Of a DNA stretch of 31,585 bases, positions 25,203 to 31,585 are shown piece by piece. A model generated the notes under the pieces. That model saw only the letters and a list, made by a program, of their open reading frames with translations, searched no databases and had not been told where the DNA came from. Position 1 is the first letter of the stretch; every line of letters starts with the position of its first letter. Source of the stretch: an uncultured Oscillospiraceae bacterium (GTDB lineage Bacteria; Bacillota; Clostridia; Oscillospirales; Oscillospiraceae); contig CAKTRT010000011.1 in assembly GCA_934597535.1 (NCBI GenBank), positions 1 through 31,585 on the forward strand, given 5' to 3'. Position numbers and translations under genes: made by a program.

Positions 25203-26225
25203 ATGGAAAACATGGAAAACGCGGCGCGCAAGAAAGTGATGCTGTCCGGCATTCAGCCCAGCGGCGATCTGACCCTCGGGTCCTACCTCGGCGCGATCAA
25301 GAACTGGGCGGAGCGCGACGAGGAATTTGACAACTACTACTTCATGGCCGATATGCACTCGATCACCGTGCGTCAGGACCCTGCGGCGCTGCGCCGCCGC
25401 ACGCTCGAGCAGCTCGCGCAGTACATTGCCTGCGGCCTCGATCCCGAGAAGAACACGCTCTTTATCCAGTCTCATGTGCCGCAGCATGCAGAGCTTGGGT
25501 GGGTGCTGAACTGCTATACGATGTTTGGCGAGCTTTCCCGCATGACGCAGTTTAAGGACAAGTCCGCCAAGAACAGCGAAAACATCAACGGCGGCCTTTT
25601 CACCTATCCTGCGCTGATGGCGGCGGATATCCTGCTCTATCAGCCCGACTATGTCCCCGTGGGCGAGGATCAGAAGCAGCACGTCGAGCTCTGCCGCAAC
25701 ATCGTCCAGCGTTTCAACGGCATTTATGGCGACGTCTTCAAGATGCCCGAGCCGTACATCCCCAAAGTCGGCGCGCGCGTGATGAGCCTGAGCGACCCCG
25801 GTGCCAAGATGTCGAAGTCCGACAAGGATCCCAACGGCTCCATTTACCTGATGGAAAAGCCCGAGGACATCCTGCGCAAGTTCAAGCGCGCCGTGACCGA
25901 CAGCGACACGGAAAACTGCGTGCGCTATGACCCGGCGAACAAGCCGGGCGTTGCGAACCTGATGACCATCTACTCCGCCGTGACGGGCAAGAGCTTTGAC
26001 GAGATCGAGCGGGAGTTCGCCGGCAAGGGCTACGGCGCGTTCAAGCCCGCCGTGGGCGAGGCCGTCGTCGAAACGCTGCGCCCCATCCGCGAGGAGGCCA
26101 CGCGCATTCTGGGCGACAAGGCGTATCTCGAGTCCGTGTATCGCGCGGGCGCGCAAAAGGCGTCCTATGTGGCGGAAAAGACGCTGCGCAAGGTCTACAA
26201 GAAGGTAGGCTTTGTCGCGCGCTGA
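25203..26225 (+). CDS. trpS: Tryptophanyl-tRNA synthetase
   Basis: The ATG at 25203 lies 8 bases after CGGAG. A second ATG three codons on is possible. The 340-residue class I synthetase charges tRNA-Trp. It has the Firmicute-type HIGH region 'SGIQPSGDLTLGSYLGAI', the substrate-pocket segments 'MADMHSIT' and 'ADILLYQPDYVPVGEDQKQHVEL', and the KMSKS loop 'AKMSKSDKDPN'. Length is normal for the family. It is the first gene of an apparent operon; the tagO-like gene starts 12 bases after its stop. No T-box element is visible in the upstream 220 bases, which is unusual for a Firmicute trpS. Confidence 0.97.
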   Translation: MENMENAARKKVMLSGIQPSGDLTLGSYLGAIKNWAERDEEFDNYYFMADMHSITVRQDPAALRRRTLEQLAQYIACGLDPEKNTLFIQSHVPQHAELGWVLNCYTMFGELSRMTQFKDKSAKNSENINGGLFTYPALMAADILLYQPDYVPVGEDQKQHVELCRNIVQRFNGIYGDVFKMPEPYIPKVGARVMSLSDPGAKMSKSDKDPNGSIYLMEKPEDILRKFKRAVTDSDTENCVRYDPANKPGVANLMTIYSAVTGKSFDEIEREFAGKGYGAFKPAVGEAVVETLRPIREEATRILGDKAYLESVYRAGAQKASYVAEKTLRKVYKKVGFVAR

Positions 26226-26237
26226 GGGTGACGGATC

Positions 26238-27398
26238 ATGAACGGAATTCCAAAAGAACTGCTGCTCAGCGTGGGCGCGGCGATGCTGTGCGCCTTTGCC
26301 GTGAGCTTTCTGATGTGCCCGCTGGTGAAGTCCTTCGCCTATAAGATCGGCGCGATCGACGTGCCGAAGGACAACCGCCGCATGCACAAGAAGCCTGTGC
26401 CGCGTCTTGGCGGGCTGGCTATTTTCCTCGGATTTATCGTCAGCATGCTGCTGTTCGTCGATATCGACCATCAGATGAAGGGGATCCTGCTTGGGGCGTC
26501 GATCATCGTTGTGCTGGGCGTGGTGGACGATATGTCTCCGCTGCGCGCGTTGTTCAAATTCTTTGTGCAGATCTTTGCGGCGCTCGTGGCGGTGTTCCAC
26601 GGCGTTGTGATCGAGATCCTCTCAAATCCCAACGTTTTTGCCGAGAATCCCTACTGGGAGCTGAACTGGCTGTCGATCCCCATCACGGTTTTGTGGATCG
26701 TCGGCATCACAAATGCCGTCAATCTGATCGACGGGCTGGACGGCCTTGCCTGCGGCGTGTCCACGATCAGCGCGGTGTCGATGCTGGTGATCGCGCTGCT
26801 CGTCTCCGAAGGGGACGTGGCGCTTGTGATGGCATCGCTCGTGGGCGCGTGCCTTGGCTTCATGCCGTATAACAGGAACCCCGCCAAGATGTTCATGGGC
26901 GATACCGGGTCTACGTTTTTGGGCTATGTTCTTGCAACGATCTCCATTCAGGGGCTGTTCAAGTATTACGCCATCGTGTCGTTTGCGGTGCCGTTCCTCA
27001 TTCTGGGCCTGCCGATGTTCGACACGCTGTTCGCCATCATCCGCCGCCTCGCCCATGGGCAGAATCCCATGGCGCCTGACCGCGGTCACATTCATCACCG
27101 TCTGATCGACATGGGCCTGAGCCAGAAGCAGGCGGTCGCGGCGCTGTATGTCATCAGCAGCATTCTTGGTCTCTCCGCCGTGGTGCTGACGTCGAGCGGC
27201 GCGGTCAAGGCGATGCTTTTGCTGATGGCGCTGGCGGTGGCGGCATTCCTCGCTTCGCGCGTCATCTTCCGCCGCGATATCGACAAGGCGATGCAGGCGG
27301 AAAAGACCGCCGCGGAGGACAAGGCCGGACAGCCGGATCCGGAGGATACGGCCGCTGCGCCGGAAACGGAAACCAACAAGAAAAAAGAGGACGCATAA
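26238..27398 (+). CDS. tagO: Undecaprenyl-phosphate N-acetylglucosaminyl-1-phosphate transferase (TagO/WecA family)
   Basis: The 386-residue integral membrane protein has about ten helices. It transfers GlcNAc-1-phosphate from UDP-GlcNAc to undecaprenyl phosphate, starting wall teichoic acid or another secondary wall polymer on the inner membrane face. Family motifs are complete: 'NRRMHKKPVPRLGG' near the first helix, the Mg-binding 'VVDDMSP', 'NAVNLIDGLDGLA', 'FMGDTGSTFLG' and the WecA/TagO-specific 'HIHHRL', which separates it from MraY. The last 40 residues are charged and Ala-rich, a variable tail. The UDP-GlcNAc 2-epimerase gene begins directly after its stop. A WecA-type role in a different glycan cannot be excluded. 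Confidence 0.93.
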   Translation: MNGIPKELLLSVGAAMLCAFAVSFLMCPLVKSFAYKIGAIDVPKDNRRMHKKPVPRLGGLAIFLGFIVSMLLFVDIDHQMKGILLGASIIVVLGVVDDMSPLRALFKFFVQIFAALVAVFHGVVIEILSNPNVFAENPYWELNWLSIPITVLWIVGITNAVNLIDGLDGLACGVSTISAVSMLVIALLVSEGDVALVMASLVGACLGFMPYNRNPAKMFMGDTGSTFLGYVLATISIQGLFKYYAIVSFAVPFLILGLPMFDTLFAIIRRLAHGQNPMAPDRGHIHHRLIDMGLSQKQAVAALYVISSILGLSAVVLTSSGAVKAMLLLMALAVAAFLASRVIFRRDIDKAMQAEKTAAEDKAGQPDPEDTAAAPETETNKKKEDA

Positions 27399-28544
27399 AT
27401 GGAAAAACTGCGTATTATGAGCGTATTCGGTACGCGGCCGGAGGCCATCAAGATGGCTCCGCTGGTCAAGGAGCTGGCAAGCCGCGAAGAGATCGAGAGT
27501 CTCTGCTGCGTAACGGCGCAGCACCGCGAGATGCTGGACAGCGTCATGGAGGTCTTCGACCTCAAGGCTGACTGCGATCTTGATATTATGACCCCACGGC
27601 AGACGCTCTCAAGCATCACGAGCAAGTGCCTGCTTGGTATGGACGGGGCCATCGAGAAGTTCAAGCCGGACATGATCCTTGTGCACGGCGATACAAGCAC
27701 GACCTTTGCCGGCGCGCTTTCGGCCTTTTACCACAAGGTGCCCGTCGGGCACGTTGAGGCGGGGCTTCGCACCTATGACAAATATTCACCTTACCCTGAA
27801 GAAATGAACCGCAAGCTCGTCACGGCCATTGCCGACCTCTATTTCTGCCCGACGGAGAACAACCGCGAGAATTTACTCAAAGAGGGTGTGACCGAGGGCC
27901 TTTTCGTCACGGGCAACACGGTCATTGATGCCTTGAAAACAACGGTGCGCAAGGATTATCGCTTTACAACAGAACTCCTCAACGGGCTGGACTATTCCAG
28001 AAAGATCGTGCTTGTGACCTGCCACCGCCGCGAAAATTACGGCCAGCCCATGGAGAACATCATGACTGCGCTGCGCGACATCGCCCTCCAGAATGAGGAC
28101 TGCGAGCTTGTCTATCCCGTACACCTCAGCCCCGTCGTGCGCGAGAACGCGCAGAAGTTTCTCGCCGGTACGCCGCGGGTGCATCTCATCGATCCGCTGA
28201 GCGCGGACGAAATGCATAATCTCATGGCGCGCTGCTATATGGTGATGACTGACAGCGGCGGATTGCAGGAGGAAGCGCCTGCGCTCGGCAAGCCTGTGCT
28301 CGTCATGAGAAAAGAGACCGAGCGCCCTGAGGCGGTCGCCGCGGGTACGGTGAAGCTCTGCGGCGTCGAGTACGATGACGTGCTGCGCATGGGCAATGAG
28401 CTGCTGCGCAGCAGGGAAGCCTATGACGCAATGGCGCACGCCGTCAACCCCTATGGCGATGGCTGTGCCTGTGTGCGCATTGCCGATGCGATCCTCTGGT
28501 ATTTTGGCAGGAGAAGCGCACGGCCGGACGATTTCCTCGTCTAA
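27399..28544 (+). CDS. mnaA: UDP-N-acetylglucosamine 2-epimerase, non-hydrolysing
   Basis: The 381-residue cytoplasmic enzyme (MnaA/WecB family) interconverts UDP-GlcNAc and UDP-ManNAc. Diagnostic motifs are 'FGTRPEAIKMAPL', 'VHGDTSTTFAGAL', 'GHVEAGLRT', 'PEEMNRKL', 'VTCHRRENYG' and 'DSGGLQEEAPALGKPVLVMR..TERPEAV'. The ATG follows the tagO TAA with no gap, and a GAGGA ribosome site lies in the end of tagO, so the pair is tightly coupled. UDP-ManNAc feeds the linkage unit of teichoic acids and the ManNAc-containing polymers that SLH domains recognise after pyruvylation. All catalytic residues visible in the motifs are conserved. Confidence 0.96.
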   Translation: MEKLRIMSVFGTRPEAIKMAPLVKELASREEIESLCCVTAQHREMLDSVMEVFDLKADCDLDIMTPRQTLSSITSKCLLGMDGAIEKFKPDMILVHGDTSTTFAGALSAFYHKVPVGHVEAGLRTYDKYSPYPEEMNRKLVTAIADLYFCPTENNRENLLKEGVTEGLFVTGNTVIDALKTTVRKDYRFTTELLNGLDYSRKIVLVTCHRRENYGQPMENIMTALRDIALQNEDCELVYPVHLSPVVRENAQKFLAGTPRVHLIDPLSADEMHNLMARCYMVMTDSGGLQEEAPALGKPVLVMRKETERPEAVAAGTVKLCGVEYDDVLRMGNELLRSREAYDAMAHAVNPYGDGCACVRIADAILWYFGRRSARPDDFLV

Positions 28545-28579
28545 GCTGCCGAAAAACGATGAAAGGAGCGTGGAGCGGG

Positions 28580-29341
28580 ATGAAAAAGCGAAAGCTGACG
28601 CCGATCGGAGCGGCTTTTGTCGCGCTCGTTCTGCTCGTCGTTTTTTTCATGGTGCGCAGCACGCTGCACCAGACCGCACGCATCGTCCTGCCGCAGGAAG
28701 CGGAGGACAGCGGCGATAACAGCATTTCAACGGATGACAGCAGCACCGGCCGCGTCGTTGTCCGCGCCGACACGGTGCAGAGCGCCATTGCCACGCTCGA
28801 GCGCCCGGCGCGCTATACGCGCGCCATTACCATTGAGCGCTATTACGACGGCGGCAGCGGGGTGGATCGCAGCAGCGTGTATTCAGACGGCGCATGGATG
28901 CGCGTCGATACCGAGCACAGCGGCGGCGAGCTGAGCCATACCATTACCGATGGTGAAAGCGTCTGGCTCTGGTACGGCAGCGGCAAGCAGTATTTCCACA
29001 GCACCGCTTCCTTCAGTGCTGACGAAGAACAGGGCATCCCGACCTATGAGGATATCCTGCGCATGGACGCTTCGAGGATCGCGCTGGCGGATTACCGCGT
29101 GTTGGATTCTGTGGACTGTATTTTTGTAGAAACAGCAGCCGATGAGAACGGTTATCTTGAGCGCTACTGGGTCAGCGTGAGCAACGGGCTGCTGTGCGCT
29201 GCGGAAAAGCTCAACGGAGAAGAGGTCGTTTACCGCATGGCGGGGATGGCTGTGGATACGGGGGAGATCGCTGCGGACGTCTTTGTGCTGCCGGATGAGA
29301 CCGTCCTCCACGAGAGTCGGAGCGAAAGTGTGGATCGGTAA
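28580..29341 (+). CDS. Membrane-anchored extracytoplasmic protein of unknown function
   Basis: The ATG at 28580 (MKKRKLTPIG) is preferred over 28559 because GGAG precedes it at normal distance and the protein then starts directly at its membrane signal. The 253-residue product has one N-terminal helix (about 9-26) without a lipobox, an acidic Ser-rich linker, and an exported beta-rich domain (about 55-240). Strand-like segments such as 'RYTRAITIERYYDGGSGVDRS', 'AWMRVDTEH', 'ESVWLWYGSGKQYF', 'YWVSVSNGLLCAAEKL' and 'EEVVYRMAG' are reminiscent of LolA/RseB-like folds that bind lipid or sense envelope stress. This is only a resemblance. It is the last gene of the trpS-tagO-mnaA unit (35-base gap), so a role in envelope biogenesis is plausible. 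Confidence 0.75.
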   Translation: MKKRKLTPIGAAFVALVLLVVFFMVRSTLHQTARIVLPQEAEDSGDNSISTDDSSTGRVVVRADTVQSAIATLERPARYTRAITIERYYDGGSGVDRSSVYSDGAWMRVDTEHSGGELSHTITDGESVWLWYGSGKQYFHSTASFSADEEQGIPTYEDILRMDASRIALADYRVLDSVDCIFVETAADENGYLERYWVSVSNGLLCAAEKLNGEEVVYRMAGMAVDTGEIAADVFVLPDETVLHESRSESVDR

Positions 29342-29357
29342 AGACATATACGGTGAT

Positions 29358-29400
29358 GAAAAGCGCCATTCGGAGCACAGGACTCCGGATGGCGCTTTTC
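29358..29400. terminator. Bidirectional terminator
   Basis: A 12-bp stem (GAAAAGCGCCAT/ATGGCGCTTTTC) with an inner CGGAG/CTCCG helix lies between convergent units. It ends in TTTTC on both strands. Confidence 0.9.
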
Positions 29401-29407
29401 ATACAGT

Positions 29408-29713
29408 CTACAGGATGAGCAGCAGCCCCAGCGCGATCAGCAGCTCGTCGTCTGCTTTTTCCTCAAAGAGGAAAAAGAGAATGAGCAGCAACAGCAGATC
29501 GCCCTTATCCACTCCTTTGAGCGGCAGTTTGTCGAGCAGGTGTGAAAGCAGCTGCGATGCTTCGCGTCCGATCGGCTCCCGCTGCGGCTCAGACTCCGGC
29601 GGCGGAGCGGATGGGCGATGAGGGGGGCGGCGCTCTCTCTGCGTCTCCGGCGGATCCGGCATGGGAATGCGCGTGTAAACGCCCTCATCGCTGCGCAGAT
29701 AGCGGTTATACAT
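29408..29713 (-). CDS. Small protein with Pro-rich head and acidic/hydrophobic tail, unknown
   Basis: The ATG at 29713 has GGAGGG upstream inside the end of the preceding gene. The 101-residue product begins with a Tyr/Arg segment, continues with a Pro/Glu/Arg-rich stretch (about 17-53), and ends in an extremely Leu-rich tail with acidic residues (about 69-101: 'DKGDLLLLLILFFLFEEK' then 'ADDELLIALGLLLIL'). The tail is either a membrane hairpin or a self-assembling amphipathic segment. I do not recognise a family with certainty. It is the third and last gene of a tight three-gene unit, three bases after the previous stop. Clostridial small proteins with similar tails are often found with sporulation genes, but nothing here proves that. 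Confidence 0.72.
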   Translation of the reverse strand: MYNRYLRSDEGVYTRIPMPDPPETQRERRPPHRPSAPPPESEPQREPIGREASQLLSHLLDKLPLKGVDKGDLLLLLILFFLFEEKADDELLIALGLLLIL

Positions 29714-29716
29714 TTC

Positions 29717-30118
29717 TCATCCCTCCCCGCTCAGAAGAAACGTTTTGGCAAGGTGAATGAGCCGCGCGAGCTGTGCCGCGCGATCGACCTTGTCCTGCCG
29801 CTCGGGTTTGAGAAAGGGTCGCAGCGCGCGCAGGAGAGCGGCGGTCTCGCCGCTCTCGGGTCGATTGAGCTGTGAGAGCACCGGCAGAAATTTGGCGATC
29901 ATAGCGGGGTCGATCCCGCCCAGAAGTGCGGAGAGATCCGGCGGCGCATCGGTCGCTCCGGCTGCGTCCGGCGGCGCAGTGTCGCAGGGAGACGTGGGAG
30001 CAGCTGCGCCGTTCTGTGCCCCGAGCTGCTGCGACAGGCTCTGCGCCATCTGCATGACCTGCGCCATGGCATCCGGATCGGAGAGCAGAGTATTCAGTTT
30101 TTCCTCCCACTCGCTCAC
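29717..30118 (-). CDS. Small acidic helical protein, unknown (GTG start)
   Basis: The GTG at 30118 is chosen because AGGAGG lies 7 bases upstream and no ATG fits. The 133-residue product starts 'SEWEEKLNTLLSDPDAMAQVMQMAQSL', an amphipathic helix. A low-complexity Ala/Pro/Asp linker (about 36-65) follows, then a second helical part ('DPAMIAKFLPVLSQL', 'ETAALLRALRPFLKPERQDKVDRAAQLARLIHLAKTFL'). It has no signal peptide and no membrane helix. The alternating 'LLRALRPFLKPER..KVDRAAQL' pattern suggests helix-helix packing. I cannot assign a function. It lies 24 bases after the 85-residue gene and 3 bases before the 101-residue gene. Confidence 0.75.
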   Translation of the reverse strand: MSEWEEKLNTLLSDPDAMAQVMQMAQSLSQQLGAQNGAAAPTSPCDTAPPDAAGATDAPPDLSALLGGIDPAMIAKFLPVLSQLNRPESGETAALLRALRPFLKPERQDKVDRAAQLARLIHLAKTFLLSGEG

Positions 30119-30142
30119 GCCGAAGCCTCCTCTCCTGACCGG

Positions 30143-30400
30143 CTATTTCTTTGCCGATTCGTTCAGCCGCTGCATCAGCGCGGCTCCCTCCGGACTTTTC
30201 ATCAAGCTGCCAAGCAGCTGTGCAAGCGCCTTTGTGTCGCCGCTCTCCGCTTTTTGCGCGGCCTGCTGCAGTGCCGCGCCGCCGTCCTGAGATGTGAGCA
30301 GCTGCATGAGCCTCTGCCCGTCGTTGCCGGACATGATTTTCTGCGCAAGCTCCTGATTTTTCTTGAATTTTTCTACAAGACCCATGGTTTTCGCATCCAT
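30143..30400 (-). CDS. Small helical protein, unknown, first gene of the cassette
   Basis: The ATG at 30400 lies 6 bases after GGGAGGG. The ATG at 30406 directly abuts that site, and longer frames run into the nth terminator. The 85-residue product is almost all predicted helix, with no signal peptide and few aromatic residues: 'GLVEKFKKNQELAQKIMSGN', 'RLMQLLTSQDGGAALQQAAQ', 'LAQLLGSLMKSPEGAALMQRL'. The phrase 'SPEGAALMQRL' echoes 'DPDAMAQVMQMA' of the next gene, so the two could be distant relatives or partners. No family recognised. The sequence CATATACT upstream (30432-30439, minus strand) resembles a sporulation sigma-E -10 box, but no matching -35 was found. Confidence 0.7.
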   Translation of the reverse strand: MDAKTMGLVEKFKKNQELAQKIMSGNDGQRLMQLLTSQDGGAALQQAAQKAESGDTKALAQLLGSLMKSPEGAALMQRLNESAKK

Positions 30401-30483
30401 TGTCATCCCTCCCTGGCTACGGTTCCTTATCAGTATATGAGCGCGCCGGCGGGGGCGTGCCTGCGCGGATGAAAAAATTTTGC

Positions 30484-30528
30484 AAAAAGAAAAGCAAGAC
30501 CCGCGTGGCGCGTACCACACGGGTCTTG
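30484..30528 (-). terminator. Terminator of nth
   Basis: A 14-bp stem (30495-30508 with 30515-30528) pairs fully on the minus-strand RNA with one U-G wobble. It is followed by CTTTTCTTTTTG, and it lies 12 bases past the nth stop. Confidence 0.88.
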
Positions 30529-30539
30529 TGAGTTTTTGG

Positions 30540-31178
30540 CTATTTCTGCGCCCTGCCGTAGTCGCAGTCTTTCCTGAGCGGGCAGCCGTCGCAGTTTGCC
30601 TTGCGGGCGGTGCAGCGGTCGCGGCCGAACAGCACCAGTCGGTGGCAGAAGTCGTTCGACTCCTCCGGCGGCAGGATGGCGCGCAGCTGCTTTTCGACGC
30701 TCAGCGGGTCCTTGCTGCCGTCCGTCAGGCCAAGGCGGCCCGTGATGCGGATGCAGTGCGTGTCGCACACGTAGGCGGGCTGGCCGTAGACATCGCCGAG
30801 GATCAGGTTCGCCGTTTTGCGCCCGATGCCGGGGAGGGCCGTAAGCTCCTCCATCGTGCCGGGGACCTTCCCGCCGTACTTTTCGAGCAGAATTTTCGCG
30901 CACTCGACGATGTCCTTCGACTTCGTGTTGTAAAATCCGCAGGAGCGGATCGCGTCGCCGACCTCTTCATACGTCGCGTTCGCGAAGGCCTCAAGCGTCG
31001 GAAACTTCTGATAGAGCGACGGCGTGACCATGTTCACGCGCGCGTCGGTGCACTGGGCGGAAAGGCGCACGGCGAACAGAAGCTCGTAGTCCTTTTTATA
31101 TTCGAGCGAGCAGCGCGCGTTGGGGTAGAGGACCTTCAGCTCCTCCACGATGCGGCGGACGGCGGCTTTGGATTTCAT
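30540..31178 (-). CDS. nth: Endonuclease III (DNA glycosylase/AP lyase)
   Basis: The start at 31178 follows AGGAGG at 7 bases. The 212-residue enzyme removes oxidised pyrimidines and nicks abasic sites in base excision repair. The helix-hairpin-helix is 'LPGIGRKTANLIL' with catalytic Lys121. The catalytic Asp139 lies in 'VCDTHCIR'. Four Cys (189, 196, 199, 205) in the spacing C-x6-C-x2-C-x5-C hold the [4Fe-4S] cluster. Length matches the E. coli enzyme. Transcription is likely from an extended -10 (TGCTATACT) that overlaps a perfect inverted repeat, and the divergent gene encodes a LURP-one-related protein. Confidence 0.97.
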   Translation of the reverse strand: MKSKAAVRRIVEELKVLYPNARCSLEYKKDYELLFAVRLSAQCTDARVNMVTPSLYQKFPTLEAFANATYEEVGDAIRSCGFYNTKSKDIVECAKILLEKYGGKVPGTMEELTALPGIGRKTANLILGDVYGQPAYVCDTHCIRITGRLGLTDGSKDPLSVEKQLRAILPPEESNDFCHRLVLFGRDRCTARKANCDGCPLRKDCDYGRAQK

Positions 31179-31202
31179 GGCGAGACCTCCTGCGTTTCAT
31201 CA

Positions 31203-31219
31203 ATACTGCCGACAGTATA
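31203..31219 (-). promoter_or_regulatory. Extended -10 promoter of nth overlapping an inverted repeat
   Basis: On the minus strand TGCTATACT (with TATACT at 31214-31219) is an extended -10. The repeat ATACTG-CCGA-CAGTAT (31203-31218) covers it and may be an operator. A good -35 is not seen. Confidence 0.5.
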
Positions 31220-31273
31220 GCACATGGATGCGGAAAAATCGACAGAAAAAGTCTGTGCAGCGGAGAAAAAACG

Positions 31274-31282
31274 TGCTATAAT
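31274..31282 (+). promoter_or_regulatory. Extended -10 promoter of the LURP-one-related gene
   Basis: TGC directly precedes a perfect TATAAT (31277-31282), 31 bases before the ATG. The -35 region is weak, as expected of an extended -10 promoter. Confidence 0.65.
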
Positions 31283-31313
31283 CATTCCATCTGTGAAAAA
31301 GGAGGCCTGTGCG

Positions 31314-31585
31314 ATGCGCCTACTATTCAAGCAGCGCTTTTTTTCGTGGTTTGACAGCTACGATATCTACGACGAGGACGGAAACACCGTCTTCACGGTC
31401 GAAGGCAAGCTCGCCTGGGGGCACTGCCTGCATATTCTGAACGCCGCGGGCGAGCACATCGGCACCGTGCAGCAGCGCGTGCTGACGTTTTTACCCAAGT
31501 TCGAGCTTTACATCGGCGAGCAGTACTACGGCTGCATCTGCAAGGAATTCACGTTCTTTACCCCGCGCTTCACGCTCGAGTGCAG
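31314..31585 (+). CDS. LURP-one-related/YxjI-like protein, 3' end outside window
   Basis: The ATG at 31314 lies 8 bases after AGGAGG. Ninety codons are visible before the window ends. The sequence 'MRLLFKQRFFSWFDSYDIYD' then 'DGNTVFTVEGKLAWGHCLHI' and 'GEHIGTVQQRVLTFLPKFEL' follows the tubby-like beta-barrel pattern of the LOR family (B. subtilis YxjI). The full protein should be about 160-170 residues. Members are soluble, of unknown biochemical role, perhaps lipid or membrane binding by analogy with phospholipid scramblase and tubby. The gene is divergent from nth. Confidence 0.85.
   Translation, partial: MRLLFKQRFFSWFDSYDIYDEDGNTVFTVEGKLAWGHCLHILNAAGEHIGTVQQRVLTFLPKFELYIGEQYYGCICKEFTFFTPRFTLEC

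Noticed and set aside
25044..26600. 518-codon minus-strand frame over trpS
   Set aside because: Antisense to a complete synthetase. It also crosses the promoter region.

Overview
The window looks like chromosomal DNA of a GC-rich, low-motility-gene-content gut Firmicute, most likely a Clostridia/Oscillospiraceae-type bacterium. The reasons are SLH domains of the 'CTRAQ..TFL.RA.GSP' style, an LPxTG-anchored CnaB-type protein, a SpoIIM-family protein, sigma-A promoters of TTGACA/TATAAT type, strong AGGAGG ribosome sites, and rho-independent terminators at most gene ends. The assignment is inference from protein style, not from a marker gene. No rRNA, tRNA, CRISPR array, insertion sequence or phage gene was found.

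Region 1 (1-15.8 kb) is a cell-surface block. It holds the 3' part of a secreted beta-helix protein (1-1920, +), a 1312-residue LPETG protein with an N-terminal His/Cys repeat module and CnaB/SpaA-like domains (2243-6181, -), a 1161-residue beta-helix protein with three SLH domains (6530-10015, +), a cytoplasmic-type GH13 enzyme (10092-11387, -), and a two-gene unit made of a 1086-residue secreted beta-helix protein without any visible anchor and a 308-residue SLH protein (11600-15799, +). Sortase-type and SLH-type anchoring therefore occur side by side.

Region 2 (15.9-22.9 kb) is transport. It contains a MATE exporter (+), a FecCD/FecE-type ABC importer (-) divergent from its lipoprotein binding protein (+) with look-alike operator sequences between them, then a GNAT acetyltransferase overlapping a second MATE exporter (-). 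The second MATE gene has a strong promoter followed by an intrinsic terminator inside its leader, which suggests attenuation.

Region 3 (22.9-29.4 kb) is core metabolism and wall polymer synthesis: gltX overlapping a spoIIM-like gene (-), and a divergent operon trpS, tagO/wecA-like, mnaA/wecB-like and a membrane-anchored protein of unknown function (+). TagO-type and UDP-GlcNAc 2-epimerase enzymes make the lipid-linked, ManNAc-containing wall polymers that SLH domains bind in other Firmicutes, so this operon may supply the ligand for the surface proteins of region 1.

Region 4 (29.4-31.6 kb) has a three-gene cassette of small unrecognised proteins (-), nth for endonuclease III (-), and the 5' end of a divergent LURP-one-related/YxjI-like gene (+). 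The best candidates for something undescribed are the His/Cys repeat module, the unanchored beta-helix/SLH pair, the MATE leader, and the small-protein cassette.
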